Shown: in pieces, positions 1 through 6,896 of the stretch
Position numbering within the stretch: position 1 is the stretch's first letter
Layout of the letters: the number at the start of each line of letters is the position of its first letter
Assembly (NCBI GenBank): GCA_011526275.1
Contig: WTJP01000154.1
Location: 1 to 12,523, forward strand
Direction of reading: 5' to 3'
Length of the DNA: 12,523 nt
Source: Candidatus Arcticimaribacter sp.
GTDB taxonomy: Bacteria > Bacteroidota > Bacteroidia > Flavobacteriales > Flavobacteriaceae
Made by a program: the position numbers and the translations under genes
Notes under the pieces: model-generated
The model's database searches: none
Told to the model about the DNA's origin: nothing
What the model saw: only the letters and a program-made list of their open reading frames with translations

Positions 1-507
1 AAAGGCATGAAAATAGGTTTTGGTGCGATTGGGAAAGGCTATGCTGCCGATAAGGTGAAATCACTCTTGCAGGCCAAAGGAGTTAGCGGTGGGATTGTCA
101 ATGCCTCGGGCGATCTTTCGGCTTGGGGGGTGCAGCCCGATGGGCAACCGTGGCAGGTAGCTTTGGTCAATCCAAAGAATAAAAATAAAGTGTTTGCTTG
201 GTTTCCCATTAATGACAGAGCCGTGGTTACTTCGGGAGATTATGAGCGCTATCTCCTTATGGATGGAAAACGCTACGGTCACATCATCAACCCCAAAACG
301 GGCTATCCCGCTCAAGGGGTAATTAGTTGTACCGTGTTTGCCCCTAAAGCCGAGTTGGCCGATGCCTTGGCTACCGCACTTTTTGTGTTGGGAATAGAAA
401 ATGGGTTGTATTTTGTAAATCAATTGCCCGAAGTCGATGCGATTTTGATCGACGATGAGGGGAAGTTACACGCATCAAAAAATATAGAAGTAGATGAAAC
501 GATTTAA
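1..507 (+). CDS. apbE: FAD:protein FMN transferase (ApbE family), 5'-truncated by window edge
   Basis: The reading frame is open from the first base, so the N-terminal half lies outside the window; the ATG at 7 is internal. ApbE enzymes work on the periplasmic side of the membrane, transferring FMN from FAD to Ser/Thr of target proteins in a Mg-dependent reaction. Family hallmarks visible in the C-terminal half are the GAIGKGYAAD segment (about nt 22-51), NASGDLSAWG (from nt 100), AVVTSGDYERY, HIINPKTGYPA (about nt 280-312), and the metal-site pattern D-A-L-A-T with Asp at nt 361-363 and Thr four residues later. The signal peptide or lipobox cannot be checked here. The stop overlaps the start of the downstream DUF4266 lipoprotein by 14 nt, which suggests translational coupling. 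The family assignment is confident; the target protein is unknown, and the downstream partners are the obvious candidates. Confidence 0.93.
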   Translation, partial: KGMKIGFGAIGKGYAADKVKSLLQAKGVSGGIVNASGDLSAWGVQPDGQPWQVALVNPKNKNKVFAWFPINDRAVVTSGDYERYLLMDGKRYGHIINPKTGYPAQGVISCTVFAPKAELADALATALFVLGIENGLYFVNQLPEVDAILIDDEGKLHASKNIEVDETI

Positions 508-709
508 AGGTTTGTTCTTTTTTGCTAGTATGCTCGTGCTGCAGGCATGTACTGTTGTTCAAGAGTACAATAAAATAGCCATTAATGATGGAGACATGGA
601 ACTAACCGCCTTTCCCTGTGAGCGTTTCGAGACGAATTTTCAAATCTACCGTGAAGCTGCTGCTGGCGCTAACGGTGGTAAAACTGGAGGAGGTTGTGGC
701 TGTAATTAA
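494..709 (+). CDS. DUF4266 domain-containing small lipoprotein with CGC tail
   Basis: This 71-residue protein starts inside the end of apbE. The N-terminus (MKRFKGLFFFASMLVLQAC) is a lipoprotein signal with lipobox LQAC and lipidated Cys19, so the mature part would be only about 52 residues on the membrane surface. The end is glycine-rich, GGKTGGGCGCN, with Cys68 and Cys70; Cys42 is a third cysteine. From memory, this matches DUF4266, a family of small proteins regularly found with ApbE and DUF3570 genes. The function is unknown. The CxC tail could bind metal, be a redox pair or be a processing or attachment site; all of these are inference. The Gly codons of the tail also create a GGAGGAGG stretch at 686-693, just upstream of the next gene. 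No flavinylation motif of the usual S/T-G-A-S/T type is obvious in it. Confidence 0.85.
   Translation: MKRFKGLFFFASMLVLQACTVVQEYNKIAINDGDMELTAFPCERFETNFQIYREAAAGANGGKTGGGCGCN
686..693 (+). promoter_or_regulatory. Shine-Dalgarno-like GGAGGAGG inside the DUF4266 gene
   Basis: The stretch GGAGGAGG is formed by Gly codons of the DUF4266 tail and lies immediately upstream of the candidate DUF3570 starts: 2 nt before GTG 696, 11 nt before ATT 705 and 20 nt before TTG 714. It is a strong anti-SD match in a window whose other genes have A-rich leaders without SD. The match may be a by-product of glycine coding, but its position suggests it helps reinitiation on the downstream gene. Confidence 0.45.
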
Positions 710-2150
710 ACGATTGTGTTATTGCTTACTTCTCTTGTGTTGGGGCGTGACTCATGCGCAAAAGGATTCCTTGGCGCAGTTCAAGAAAAAAGTCTTGGAA
801 AGTGTTGAGGTCGATTTGCTGATGAGTTACTATGAACAAGAAGGGACACACGCTGCCGTAACGGGTGGCTTGGGGAATGAATATTTAACCGATTATAATC
901 CGACTGTAGTGGTGCGTATTCCCATGAATGAAGATGCGGTTTTAACAGCTGATGTCGGTATGTCTGCCTACACCTCGGCCAGTTCAAGTAACGGAAATCC
1001 CTTTAATCGAACAGGGGCGTCGGGCGAGGGGCAAGCCGGTGCTTATCCCCGTGGAAGCTCTTCTGGAAATCCGCCCAAAGGCTCTCCTTGGATCACGTCT
1101 TCGGGCGCATCGGGGAAAGACGTTTTGACCACACTCAATGTCGCCTACCAGAAAGCCAGCGATGACCGCAATCGGTATTGGGGAGTTAATTTAGGTGGCT
1201 CAACAGAATACGACTATGAGTCTTTTAATTTTGGTACATCCTTCGCTCGAATGTGGAACCAAAAAAACACAGAATTGTCTGGGAAAGCGCAGTTCTTTTT
1301 CGATCGTTGGAAACCCATTATTCCCACTGAACTTCATGAATACGAACTTTTCCAAAACACCTTTCTCTATGACCAAGACAGTTACTTTCGTGGGGTGAGT
1401 ATCATGGATGATCAAGGAAACAGTGTAGCCGCTTACCGCCCGGATAATTTCACCTCTTACAGCTTTGTTCATCGCAATTCCTATTCGTTCTCCTTGGGAC
1501 TATCTCAAATATTAACGCCCAAGATGCAAGCAGCCGTTTTTATGGATGTCGTGGTGCAAGAAGGTTTGCTTTCCAATCCACTTCAACGGGTGTACTTTGA
1601 AGATAGAGACGATTATTATGTCGGAAATTTTCGAACGCTGGGAAATTATACCTCTCCCTCCAACGACGATTTATTTCACTTGGCCGACGATGTAGAGCGC
1701 TTGCCCAACCGAAGAGTTAAAGTGCCTTTGGGCATGCGGTTAAATTATTATTTAAATGAGTATGTAGTGTTGCGCAGTTACTACCGCTACTATACCGATG
1801 ACTGGGGGATTGACTCCAATACTTTGCAGTTTGAATTGCCCATCCGATTAAACCTTAGCTGGAAATTAACACCCATTTATCGTTTCTACAATCAAACAGC
1901 AGCCAACTATTTCGCTCCCTACAATGCGCATCAATCCACCCAAGATTTCTATACCTCCGATTATGATTTATCGGGCTTTAGCAGTCATCAATGGGGACTC
2001 TCGATGGGATATCGCGCGGTTTTATCGGGCTTAAAGATTGCTGACTTTGGATTAAAGTCGGCCCAACTAAGGGCGCAACAATACAACAGAAGTGACGGTT
2101 TGTCGGCTTTTATCGTTTCTACCGCTTTCCAATTTGTTTTGGATCAATAA
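705..2150 (+). CDS. DUF3570 domain-containing outer-membrane beta-barrel protein (start uncertain)
   Basis: The mature region opens with the DUF3570-type pattern VDLLMSYYEQEG...AAVTGGLGNEYLTDYNPTVVV and continues as amphipathic, aromatic-rich strands (YYRYYTDDWG, FNQTAANYFAPY) to FQFVLDQ. It is therefore probably an outer-membrane barrel of about 480 residues. An ATG at 618 would put the signal sequence some 30 residues inside the protein and overlap the lipoprotein gene by 92 nt. The natural export signal is KRLCYCLLLLCWGVTHAQ, with cleavage after HA. Possible starts just ahead of it are GTG at 696 (2 nt after a GGAGGAGG), ATT at 705 (overlapping the upstream TAA as ATTAA) and TTG at 714. 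I list 705 because it gives a classic M-K-R-L signal peptide, but GTG 696 is equally possible. The protein contains TGAS (1011-1022) and SGAS (1101-1112). Its function is unknown; the operon with apbE suggests an envelope redox or metal role. Confidence 0.82.
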   Translation: MKRLCYCLLLLCWGVTHAQKDSLAQFKKKVLESVEVDLLMSYYEQEGTHAAVTGGLGNEYLTDYNPTVVVRIPMNEDAVLTADVGMSAYTSASSSNGNPFNRTGASGEGQAGAYPRGSSSGNPPKGSPWITSSGASGKDVLTTLNVAYQKASDDRNRYWGVNLGGSTEYDYESFNFGTSFARMWNQKNTELSGKAQFFFDRWKPIIPTELHEYELFQNTFLYDQDSYFRGVSIMDDQGNSVAAYRPDNFTSYSFVHRNSYSFSLGLSQILTPKMQAAVFMDVVVQEGLLSNPLQRVYFEDRDDYYVGNFRTLGNYTSPSNDDLFHLADDVERLPNRRVKVPLGMRLNYYLNEYVVLRSYYRYYTDDWGIDSNTLQFELPIRLNLSWKLTPIYRFYNQTAANYFAPYNAHQSTQDFYTSDYDLSGFSSHQWGLSMGYRAVLSGLKIADFGLKSAQLRAQQYNRSDGLSAFIVSTAFQFVLDQ

Positions 2151-2175
2151 GCCAAAAGCTTTGCGATAAATTGAG

Positions 2176-2183
2176 TAAATTTG
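2176..2183 (+). promoter_or_regulatory. Candidate Bacteroidota promoter -7 element for prfA-pyrF-hydrolase
   Basis: TAAATTTG is an exact match to the Bacteroidota primary-sigma -7 consensus TAnnTTTG. It sits 19 nt upstream of the prfA ATG, giving a predicted leader of about a dozen nucleotides. No TTG was found at the expected -33 spacing; the TTG at 2161-2163 is only 12 nt upstream. The call rests on the -7 match and on its position in the only gap (52 nt) before the three-gene operon. Confidence 0.5.
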
Positions 2184-2202
2184 TGCTTCGATATTTTCCA
2201 TC

Positions 2203-3279
2203 ATGCTAGAAAAACTTCAAATCATTCAACAGCGTTTCGATGAGGTTTCCGATCTCATCATTCAACCCGACATTATTGCCGATCAAAAGCGCTATGTGCA
2301 ACTCAACAAAGAGTACAAAGACCTCAGTAAATTGATGGAAAAGGGGAAGTTGTATAAAACCCTATTATCGAATCAGGAAGAGGCGATGGAAATCATCAAA
2401 GACGGGAGTGATGAGGAAATGGTTGAAATGGCCAAAATGCAGTTGGATGAAGCAAAAGAAAGTCTTCCAGCTCTAGAAGAAGAAATTAAATTCTTGCTGA
2501 TACCGAAAGATCCTGAAGACGCTAAAAATGTAGTCGTAGAAATACGTGCAGGAACAGGTGGAGATGAAGCCAGTATTTTTGCTGGTGACTTATACCGTAT
2601 GTACACCAAATATTGCTCTGACCGTGGTTGGTCGGCCAGCTTAATGGACAGTAGTGAAGGAACAGCAGGTGGTTTTAAAGAAATCATCTTTGAAGTTTCG
2701 GGAGAAGATGTCTATGGTACCATGAAATTCGAATCGGGGGTGCACCGTGTGCAACGTGTACCGCAAACCGAAACTCAGGGGAGGGTGCATACTTCTGCCG
2801 CAACGGTCATGGTTTTACCCGAAGCTGAAGAGTTTGATGTAGAGATCAATATGAACGATGTCCGAATCGATTACTTCTGTTCTTCCGGACCTGGGGGACA
2901 ATCGGTCAATACCACCTACTCTGCAGTGCGTTTAACCCACGAACCTACGGGTATTGTCGCTCAGTGTCAAGACCAAAAGTCGCAGCACAAGAACAAGGAC
3001 AAAGCCTTGAAAGTTTTACGTTCGCGTCTATATGAATTAGAGCTTTCTAAAAAGCTAGAAGCCGATGCCGAAAAACGAAATTCGCTCGTTTCTTCTGGAG
3101 ACCGTTCGGCAAAGATCAGAACCTATAATTATCCGCAAGGGCGGGTAACCGATCATCGCATTGGTTTAACCCTATACGATCTTCAAAACATCATCAATGG
3201 CGATATCAGCAAGCTCATCGATGAATTGCAATTGTTCCAAAATACAGAGAAACTAAAAGAAGCAGGAGAGGTTTTTTAG
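2203..3279 (+). CDS. prfA: Peptide chain release factor 1
   Basis: This class I release factor recognises UAA and UAG stop codons in the ribosomal A site and triggers peptide release. The length of 358 residues is normal for the family. The helical N-terminal domain spans roughly residues 1-100. The codon-recognition tripeptide PxT appears as PQT (residues 187-189, in RVPQTETQGRVHTSA), which marks it as RF1 rather than RF2 (SPF). The catalytic GGQ lies at 231-233 in SSGPGGQSVNTT; its Gln is normally methylated by PrmC, which is not in this window. SQHKNKDKAL and SGDRSAKIRTYNYPQGRVTDHR are conserved family segments near the C-terminus. The gene is the first of a tight operon, with pyrF starting 1 nt after its TAG. 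The hit is clear and complete. Confidence 0.98.
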   Translation: MLEKLQIIQQRFDEVSDLIIQPDIIADQKRYVQLNKEYKDLSKLMEKGKLYKTLLSNQEEAMEIIKDGSDEEMVEMAKMQLDEAKESLPALEEEIKFLLIPKDPEDAKNVVVEIRAGTGGDEASIFAGDLYRMYTKYCSDRGWSASLMDSSEGTAGGFKEIIFEVSGEDVYGTMKFESGVHRVQRVPQTETQGRVHTSAATVMVLPEAEEFDVEINMNDVRIDYFCSSGPGGQSVNTTYSAVRLTHEPTGIVAQCQDQKSQHKNKDKALKVLRSRLYELELSKKLEADAEKRNSLVSSGDRSAKIRTYNYPQGRVTDHRIGLTLYDLQNIINGDISKLIDELQLFQNTEKLKEAGEVF

Positions 3280-3280
3280 C

Positions 3281-4108
3281 ATGAATACAGCAGCACTTAA
3301 AGCAGAAATCCTTAAGAAGAAATCATTCTTGTGTGTGGGTTTGGATATTGACCTAGAAAAAGTTCCCGCTCAATTCCAAAACAGCCCAACCGCTTTGGTC
3401 GATTTCTCCAAGGCGATTATCGATGCCACTGCTCCTTATGCCGTAGCTTATAAACCCAACATTGCCTTCTTTGAAACCTATGGGGTTGAGGGAATGGCTG
3501 CGCTAAAGGAAGTTATCGATTACCTCAATCAAAATCACCCAGAAGTATTTACCATTGCCGATGCAAAACGTGGAGATATTGGAAATACGTCTACCCGCTA
3601 TGCAAAAGCTTATTTTGAGACTTTGGGTTTTGACTCCATTACGGTAGCACCCTATATGGGGAAAGATTCTGTAGAGCCTTTCCTTGCCTTCAAAGATAAG
3701 TACACTATACTTTTGGCCTTAACCTCTAACCCGGGTTCTGCTGATTTTCAACGTATTTCTTCCGATGGCACTGCCTTGTTTGAAAAGGTACTAGCGACCT
3801 CGAAAACATGGGAAGGTAGCGAACAGTTGATGTATGTAGTGGGCGCTACTCAAGCCGATGCTCTTCAGAAAATTAGGGGGATCATACCTGATGCTTTTTT
3901 ACTCGTGCCCGGTGTTGGGGCACAGGGGGGGAGCTTAGAAGAAGTTGCGCGTCATGGCTTAAATGAGAATGTAGGACTATTGGTCAATTCTTCTCGAGGC
4001 ATCATTTATGCTTCACAAGGCGATGATTTTGCAGAAGCCGCAGCAACTGCAGCCAAAAACTTACAAGAACAAATGGCGCTATTGCTTGAACAAAACAATT
4101 TACTTTAA
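3281..4108 (+). CDS. pyrF: Orotidine 5'-phosphate decarboxylase (type 2)
   Basis: The enzyme decarboxylates OMP to UMP, the last step of de novo pyrimidine synthesis, in the cytoplasm. At 275 residues it fits the longer type 2 (UMP-synthase-like bacterial) subfamily rather than the roughly 230-residue E. coli type. Visible motifs are LCVGLDID near the start, AYKPNIAFFETYG (about residues 56-68), and the catalytic DAKRGDI at 94-100, which carries the conserved Asp/Lys/Asp array. A phosphate-binding VPGVGAQGG segment and NSSRGIIYAS follow near the C-terminus. It follows prfA by 1 nt, and its TAA overlaps the ATG of the next gene by one base (TAATG), so all three genes are probably co-transcribed. 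Nothing is missing or unusual. Confidence 0.97.
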   Translation: MNTAALKAEILKKKSFLCVGLDIDLEKVPAQFQNSPTALVDFSKAIIDATAPYAVAYKPNIAFFETYGVEGMAALKEVIDYLNQNHPEVFTIADAKRGDIGNTSTRYAKAYFETLGFDSITVAPYMGKDSVEPFLAFKDKYTILLALTSNPGSADFQRISSDGTALFEKVLATSKTWEGSEQLMYVVGATQADALQKIRGIIPDAFLLVPGVGAQGGSLEEVARHGLNENVGLLVNSSRGIIYASQGDDFAEAAATAAKNLQEQMALLLEQNNLL

Positions 4109-4887
4109 TGCTGAACTATGCAATTTACCGCAATAAAGAAAGTCAACAATGGGTGACTTTTATTCACGGTGCTGGCGGCAGTTCAACCATTTGGTTTAAG
4201 CAAATAAAAGCTTTTTCTCGCTTTTTTAATTTATTACTCATCGACCTGCGTGGGCATGGAAAATCGAAACACCATATGCTCGATTTAACCAATAGTATTT
4301 ACACTTTCGACGCTATTGCAGCAGACATCATGGAAGTTTTAGATCATGAGAAAATCAAGTCCTCGCATTTTATGGGAATTTCTTTGGGAACGATTTTAAT
4401 CCGCACCATTGCTGAAAAATCTCCTGAGCGGGTGAACAGTATGATCATGGGAGGAGCAATTTTAAAGTTCAATTTTAAATCCCGTTTACTCATGCGTTTC
4501 GGGAATGCAACCAAGTCAATTTTACCTTATATGTGGTTGTATAAAATTTTGGCCTTTATCATCATGCCAAAGCGCAACCACAAAGAATCTCGCTTGTTGT
4601 TTATTCGCGAGGCTAAAAAGCTGTATCAAAAAGAATTTATCCGTTGGTTTAAGTTGACTTCCGAAGTGATTCCACTTTTAAAAGTGTTTCGCCAAAAGCA
4701 AATCAAGGTGCCTACACTTTATGTCATGGGGGAGCAAGACTATATGTTTTTACCGGCGGTTAGAAAAGTGGTAGAGCAACACCAGCGGTCTCAGCTACAG
4801 GTCATTCCAAATTGCGGACATGTGGTTAATGTCGAGCACCCACATCAATTCAATCAACTCTGCTTGCGTTTTCTCCAGCGCCTTTAA
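4108..4887 (+). CDS. Alpha/beta-fold hydrolase, substrate unknown
   Basis: This 259-residue protein is a single alpha/beta-hydrolase domain without a signal peptide, so it is cytoplasmic. The oxyanion segment HGAGGSS lies at residues 20-26 and the DLRGHGKS strand-loop at 46-53. The nucleophile elbow is G-I-S-L-G with Ser92, the likely acid is Asp211 in MGEQDYMF, and the catalytic His238 lies in NCGHVVNVEHP. The triad is complete, so the enzyme should be active. The helical cap (about 115-190) is basic and hydrophobic (FKSRLLMRFGNATKSILPYM), which could suit a lipid or acyl substrate, but this is weak inference. The start overlaps the pyrF stop by one base. The stop TAA (4885-4887) overlaps the purU stop on the other strand. 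A specific function cannot be assigned; MhpC/BioH-like labels would be guesses. Confidence 0.88.
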   Translation: MLNYAIYRNKESQQWVTFIHGAGGSSTIWFKQIKAFSRFFNLLLIDLRGHGKSKHHMLDLTNSIYTFDAIAADIMEVLDHEKIKSSHFMGISLGTILIRTIAEKSPERVNSMIMGGAILKFNFKSRLLMRFGNATKSILPYMWLYKILAFIIMPKRNHKESRLLFIREAKKLYQKEFIRWFKLTSEVIPLLKVFRQKQIKVPTLYVMGEQDYMFLPAVRKVVEQHQRSQLQVIPNCGHVVNVEHPHQFNQLCLRFLQRL

Positions 4888-5738
4888 GAGAAAATAACCG
4901 TTTTGTTTTGATAGACCATCACCTTCCGGTTGGTGTGCAACTGAATGGCTTTGGAGAGAACAATTCGTTCTAAATCTCTTCCCTTTGCTATAAAATCTTG
5001 AACCGAATGCAGATGCGAAACATGGGTGATGTCTTGTGCAATGATTGGTCCTCCGTCTAGCTCTTCAGTTACATAGTGACTTGTCGCTCCGATAATTTTC
5101 ACTCCCCTTTGGTAGGCCGAATGGTAGGGTTTTGCCCCAGGGAAAGCCGGGAGGAACGAATGGTGAATATTGATGATTTTATTCGGGAACTGTTCAATGA
5201 GCCTTGGGGAAATGATTTGCATATAGCGGGCAAGAACAATGCATTCTACTTGATGCTTTTGTAAGATTTCAAGCTGTTTTTCTTCTGCCTCGGCTTTGTT
5301 TTCTTTGTTTACTGGGACGTGGTAAAAAGGTAAATTAAAGCGTTCTGCAATTCCTTCTAAGTCTTTGTGATTACTTAGGATAAATGGAATTTCGACCTTT
5401 AATTCATTGGCTTCATAACGCGCTAAAATATCATACAAGCAATGATCGTATTTTGAAACGAATAGGGCCATTTTAGGGCGATCGTCTTGGTTGTACAATT
5501 CATAGTTTAGATTGTACTGTTTTACTACTGCTTCATCAAAAGTAGCACGGAACTGTACTTCGGTGAAATCACCGTTGATGAATTCACATTCAAGACGCAT
5601 AAAAAACAACTTGTTTTCACGATCAACGTATTGATCGATATAGAGAATATTTCCAGCGTTGAGATGAATGAAATTGGTAACTGTTGCTATGATTCCCTTT
5701 TTATCGGGGCAATTGATGTTGAGAATGTATTTACTCAT
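4884..5738 (-). CDS. purU: Formyltetrahydrofolate deformylase
   Basis: The enzyme hydrolyses 10-formyl-THF to formate and THF, balancing the one-carbon pool and, in E. coli, feeding formate to PurT. The N-terminal ACT domain (residues 3-75, ILNINCPDKKGIIATVTNFI) is the mark of PurU and separates it from PurN. The C-terminal formyltransferase domain (from about residue 88, KMALFVSKYDHCLYDIL) holds the catalytic set Asn190 and His192 in INIHHSFLPAFPGA and Asp228 in TEELDGGPII. The length of 284 matches the family. It stands alone on the minus strand. Its TAA shares the TTAA at 4884-4887 with the convergent hydrolase gene. Upstream, 5739-5789 holds its own leader, with only a one-mismatch -7 element (TACTATTG, complement of 5755-5762). 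Confidence 0.97.
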   Translation of the reverse strand: MSKYILNINCPDKKGIIATVTNFIHLNAGNILYIDQYVDRENKLFFMRLECEFINGDFTEVQFRATFDEAVVKQYNLNYELYNQDDRPKMALFVSKYDHCLYDILARYEANELKVEIPFILSNHKDLEGIAERFNLPFYHVPVNKENKAEAEEKQLEILQKHQVECIVLARYMQIISPRLIEQFPNKIINIHHSFLPAFPGAKPYHSAYQRGVKIIGATSHYVTEELDGGPIIAQDITHVSHLHSVQDFIAKGRDLERIVLSKAIQLHTNRKVMVYQNKTVIFS

Positions 5739-5782
5739 GATAGATAATTCGGTTCAATAGTACATTCTTTTTTTTAAGGAGA

Positions 5783-5824
5783 AAAGAAAAACCCTTGAAA
5801 CTCACAAAAGAAGTTCCAAGGGTT
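5783..5824 (-). terminator. Intrinsic terminator of the glnK-amtB-porin operon
   Basis: Read on the minus strand, 5824-5813 pairs with 5801-5790 in a 12-bp stem (AACCCTTGGAAC with GTTTCAAGGGTT), an 11-nt loop and a following T-rich run TTTCTTTTC. The one non-Watson-Crick position (5798/5816) is a G-U wobble in minus-strand RNA but an A-C mismatch in plus-strand RNA, so the structure is built to work in the porin direction. It begins 22 nt after the porin stop codon. Confidence 0.85.
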
Positions 5825-5846
5825 AAAAAACCGAAAATAAATAGGG

Positions 5847-6866
5847 TTAGAAGCTGTAGATAGCTGCAATAACAACAGTTGCTAAGTTGTCTGTAGCACC
5901 ATCGGCATTGCTATAAAATTGTCCAGACGCAGTATCCAAACGTAATTCAGGTTTAAGGATAAAGTTACCTTGCGTGTAGTTTCCGGTTAGTGTAAATGAA
6001 GTGTTGTCTCCTTCACCGCTTACAGAACCAATCGCTCCTAAACCGTCTTCAGAGAAAGCTTCGAAACGTGCTCCAAGAGCGAAAGTATCAGAGAAAGTGT
6101 ATTGTGGGTAAAGTGCTACTCCAGAGAATTCAACGTCGCTGTCATCGCTGTAGCTAGTAGCGTTAATACCTAAGAAGAAGTCTTCAGTGATGTTAAACCC
6201 ACCAGTGAAATCGATTTGCGATACACCTGCAGTTCCACCACCTAAGTAGTTGATGTATTGACCAAATAAACCTAGTTGAGCTCCAATCATGTAGTCATCA
6301 CCAAGTGGCTGAGCTTCAGTGTAGTCAGTAGAGTTTAATACACCTAACATTAACGATACATCATCACTTACAGCGATATCTGCTTTGATCCCTGTGTGTG
6401 AGAAAGGACCGTAAGAGAACATGTAAGAAGTAGTGTAGTTAAAGTTAGCTACTGGAGAGATTACTTCGTATCCTAAGAAAGTGTTGAAGTTCCCTAAGGT
6501 TAAAGTCAATTTATCACTTACGTTGTAGTAAGCATACAATTGGTTAACAATGTTTGACGAACCTGTAGAGTTGAATACTGCATCAGCTCCTCTAGGACCG
6601 AATACTAAATCAGCAACGAAACCTGATTTTTCACCTTCATAAGAAAGGATCACATTGGCCATACCTAGTGCAAAACCAGGAAGGTTTCCGAAAGATGTTC
6701 CAGGCGCATATTCGCTGCTTCTATAGTAGGTATCGATAGATCCAGCAATGCTGAATGTTGGTTCTTCCTCAACTGCAGCTTCAACTGTTGCAGTTTCTTC
6801 TTGTGCCATTGCGATTGATCCTGCAAAAAGTAAGGCTGAGAACAAGATTGATTTAAATAATTTCAT
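5847..6866 (-). CDS. Outer-membrane beta-barrel porin (OmpL-like / putative porin-2 type)
   Basis: The protein has 339 residues with a clear Sec signal peptide (MKLFKSILFSALLFAGSIAMA, cleaved before Gln22). A short acidic stretch (EETATVEAAVEEEP) follows, then alternating strands typical of a barrel. Indicative segments are SIAGSIDTYYRSSEYAPGTS, the GFALGMANVILSYEG strand, VADLVFGPRGADA, YAYYNVSDKLTLTLGNF and the last strand VVIAAIYSF, which ends in Phe as expected of a BAM recognition signal. These resemble the putative beta-barrel porin-2 group. It lies 30 nt after amtB with no terminator between, and a strong terminator follows it, so it is the last gene of the nitrogen operon. A role in letting ammonium or another small nitrogen compound across the outer membrane is inference from context. 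Codon use looks biased and uniform, suggesting high expression. Confidence 0.87.
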   Translation of the reverse strand: MKLFKSILFSALLFAGSIAMAQEETATVEAAVEEEPTFSIAGSIDTYYRSSEYAPGTSFGNLPGFALGMANVILSYEGEKSGFVADLVFGPRGADAVFNSTGSSNIVNQLYAYYNVSDKLTLTLGNFNTFLGYEVISPVANFNYTTSYMFSYGPFSHTGIKADIAVSDDVSLMLGVLNSTDYTEAQPLGDDYMIGAQLGLFGQYINYLGGGTAGVSQIDFTGGFNITEDFFLGINATSYSDDSDVEFSGVALYPQYTFSDTFALGARFEAFSEDGLGAIGSVSGEGDNTSFTLTGNYTQGNFILKPELRLDTASGQFYSNADGATDNLATVVIAAIYSF

Positions 6867-6896
6867 AATAAATGTGTTATAGTGTTTATAGTTTTT

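Noticed and set aside
618..704. ATG at 618 as the start of the DUF3570 protein
   Set aside because: It would place about 29 residues without signal character ahead of a clear export signal and overlap the lipoprotein gene by 92 nt; a start at 696-714 fits better.
2137..2157. Hairpin TTTTGG/CCAAAA at the DUF3570 stop as terminator
   Set aside because: The stem is only 6 bp, AT-rich, and not followed by a T-run.
5755..5762. purU promoter -7 element (TACTATTG on the minus strand)
   Set aside because: It has one mismatch to TAnnTTTG and no TTG at -33, so it was not listed as a feature.
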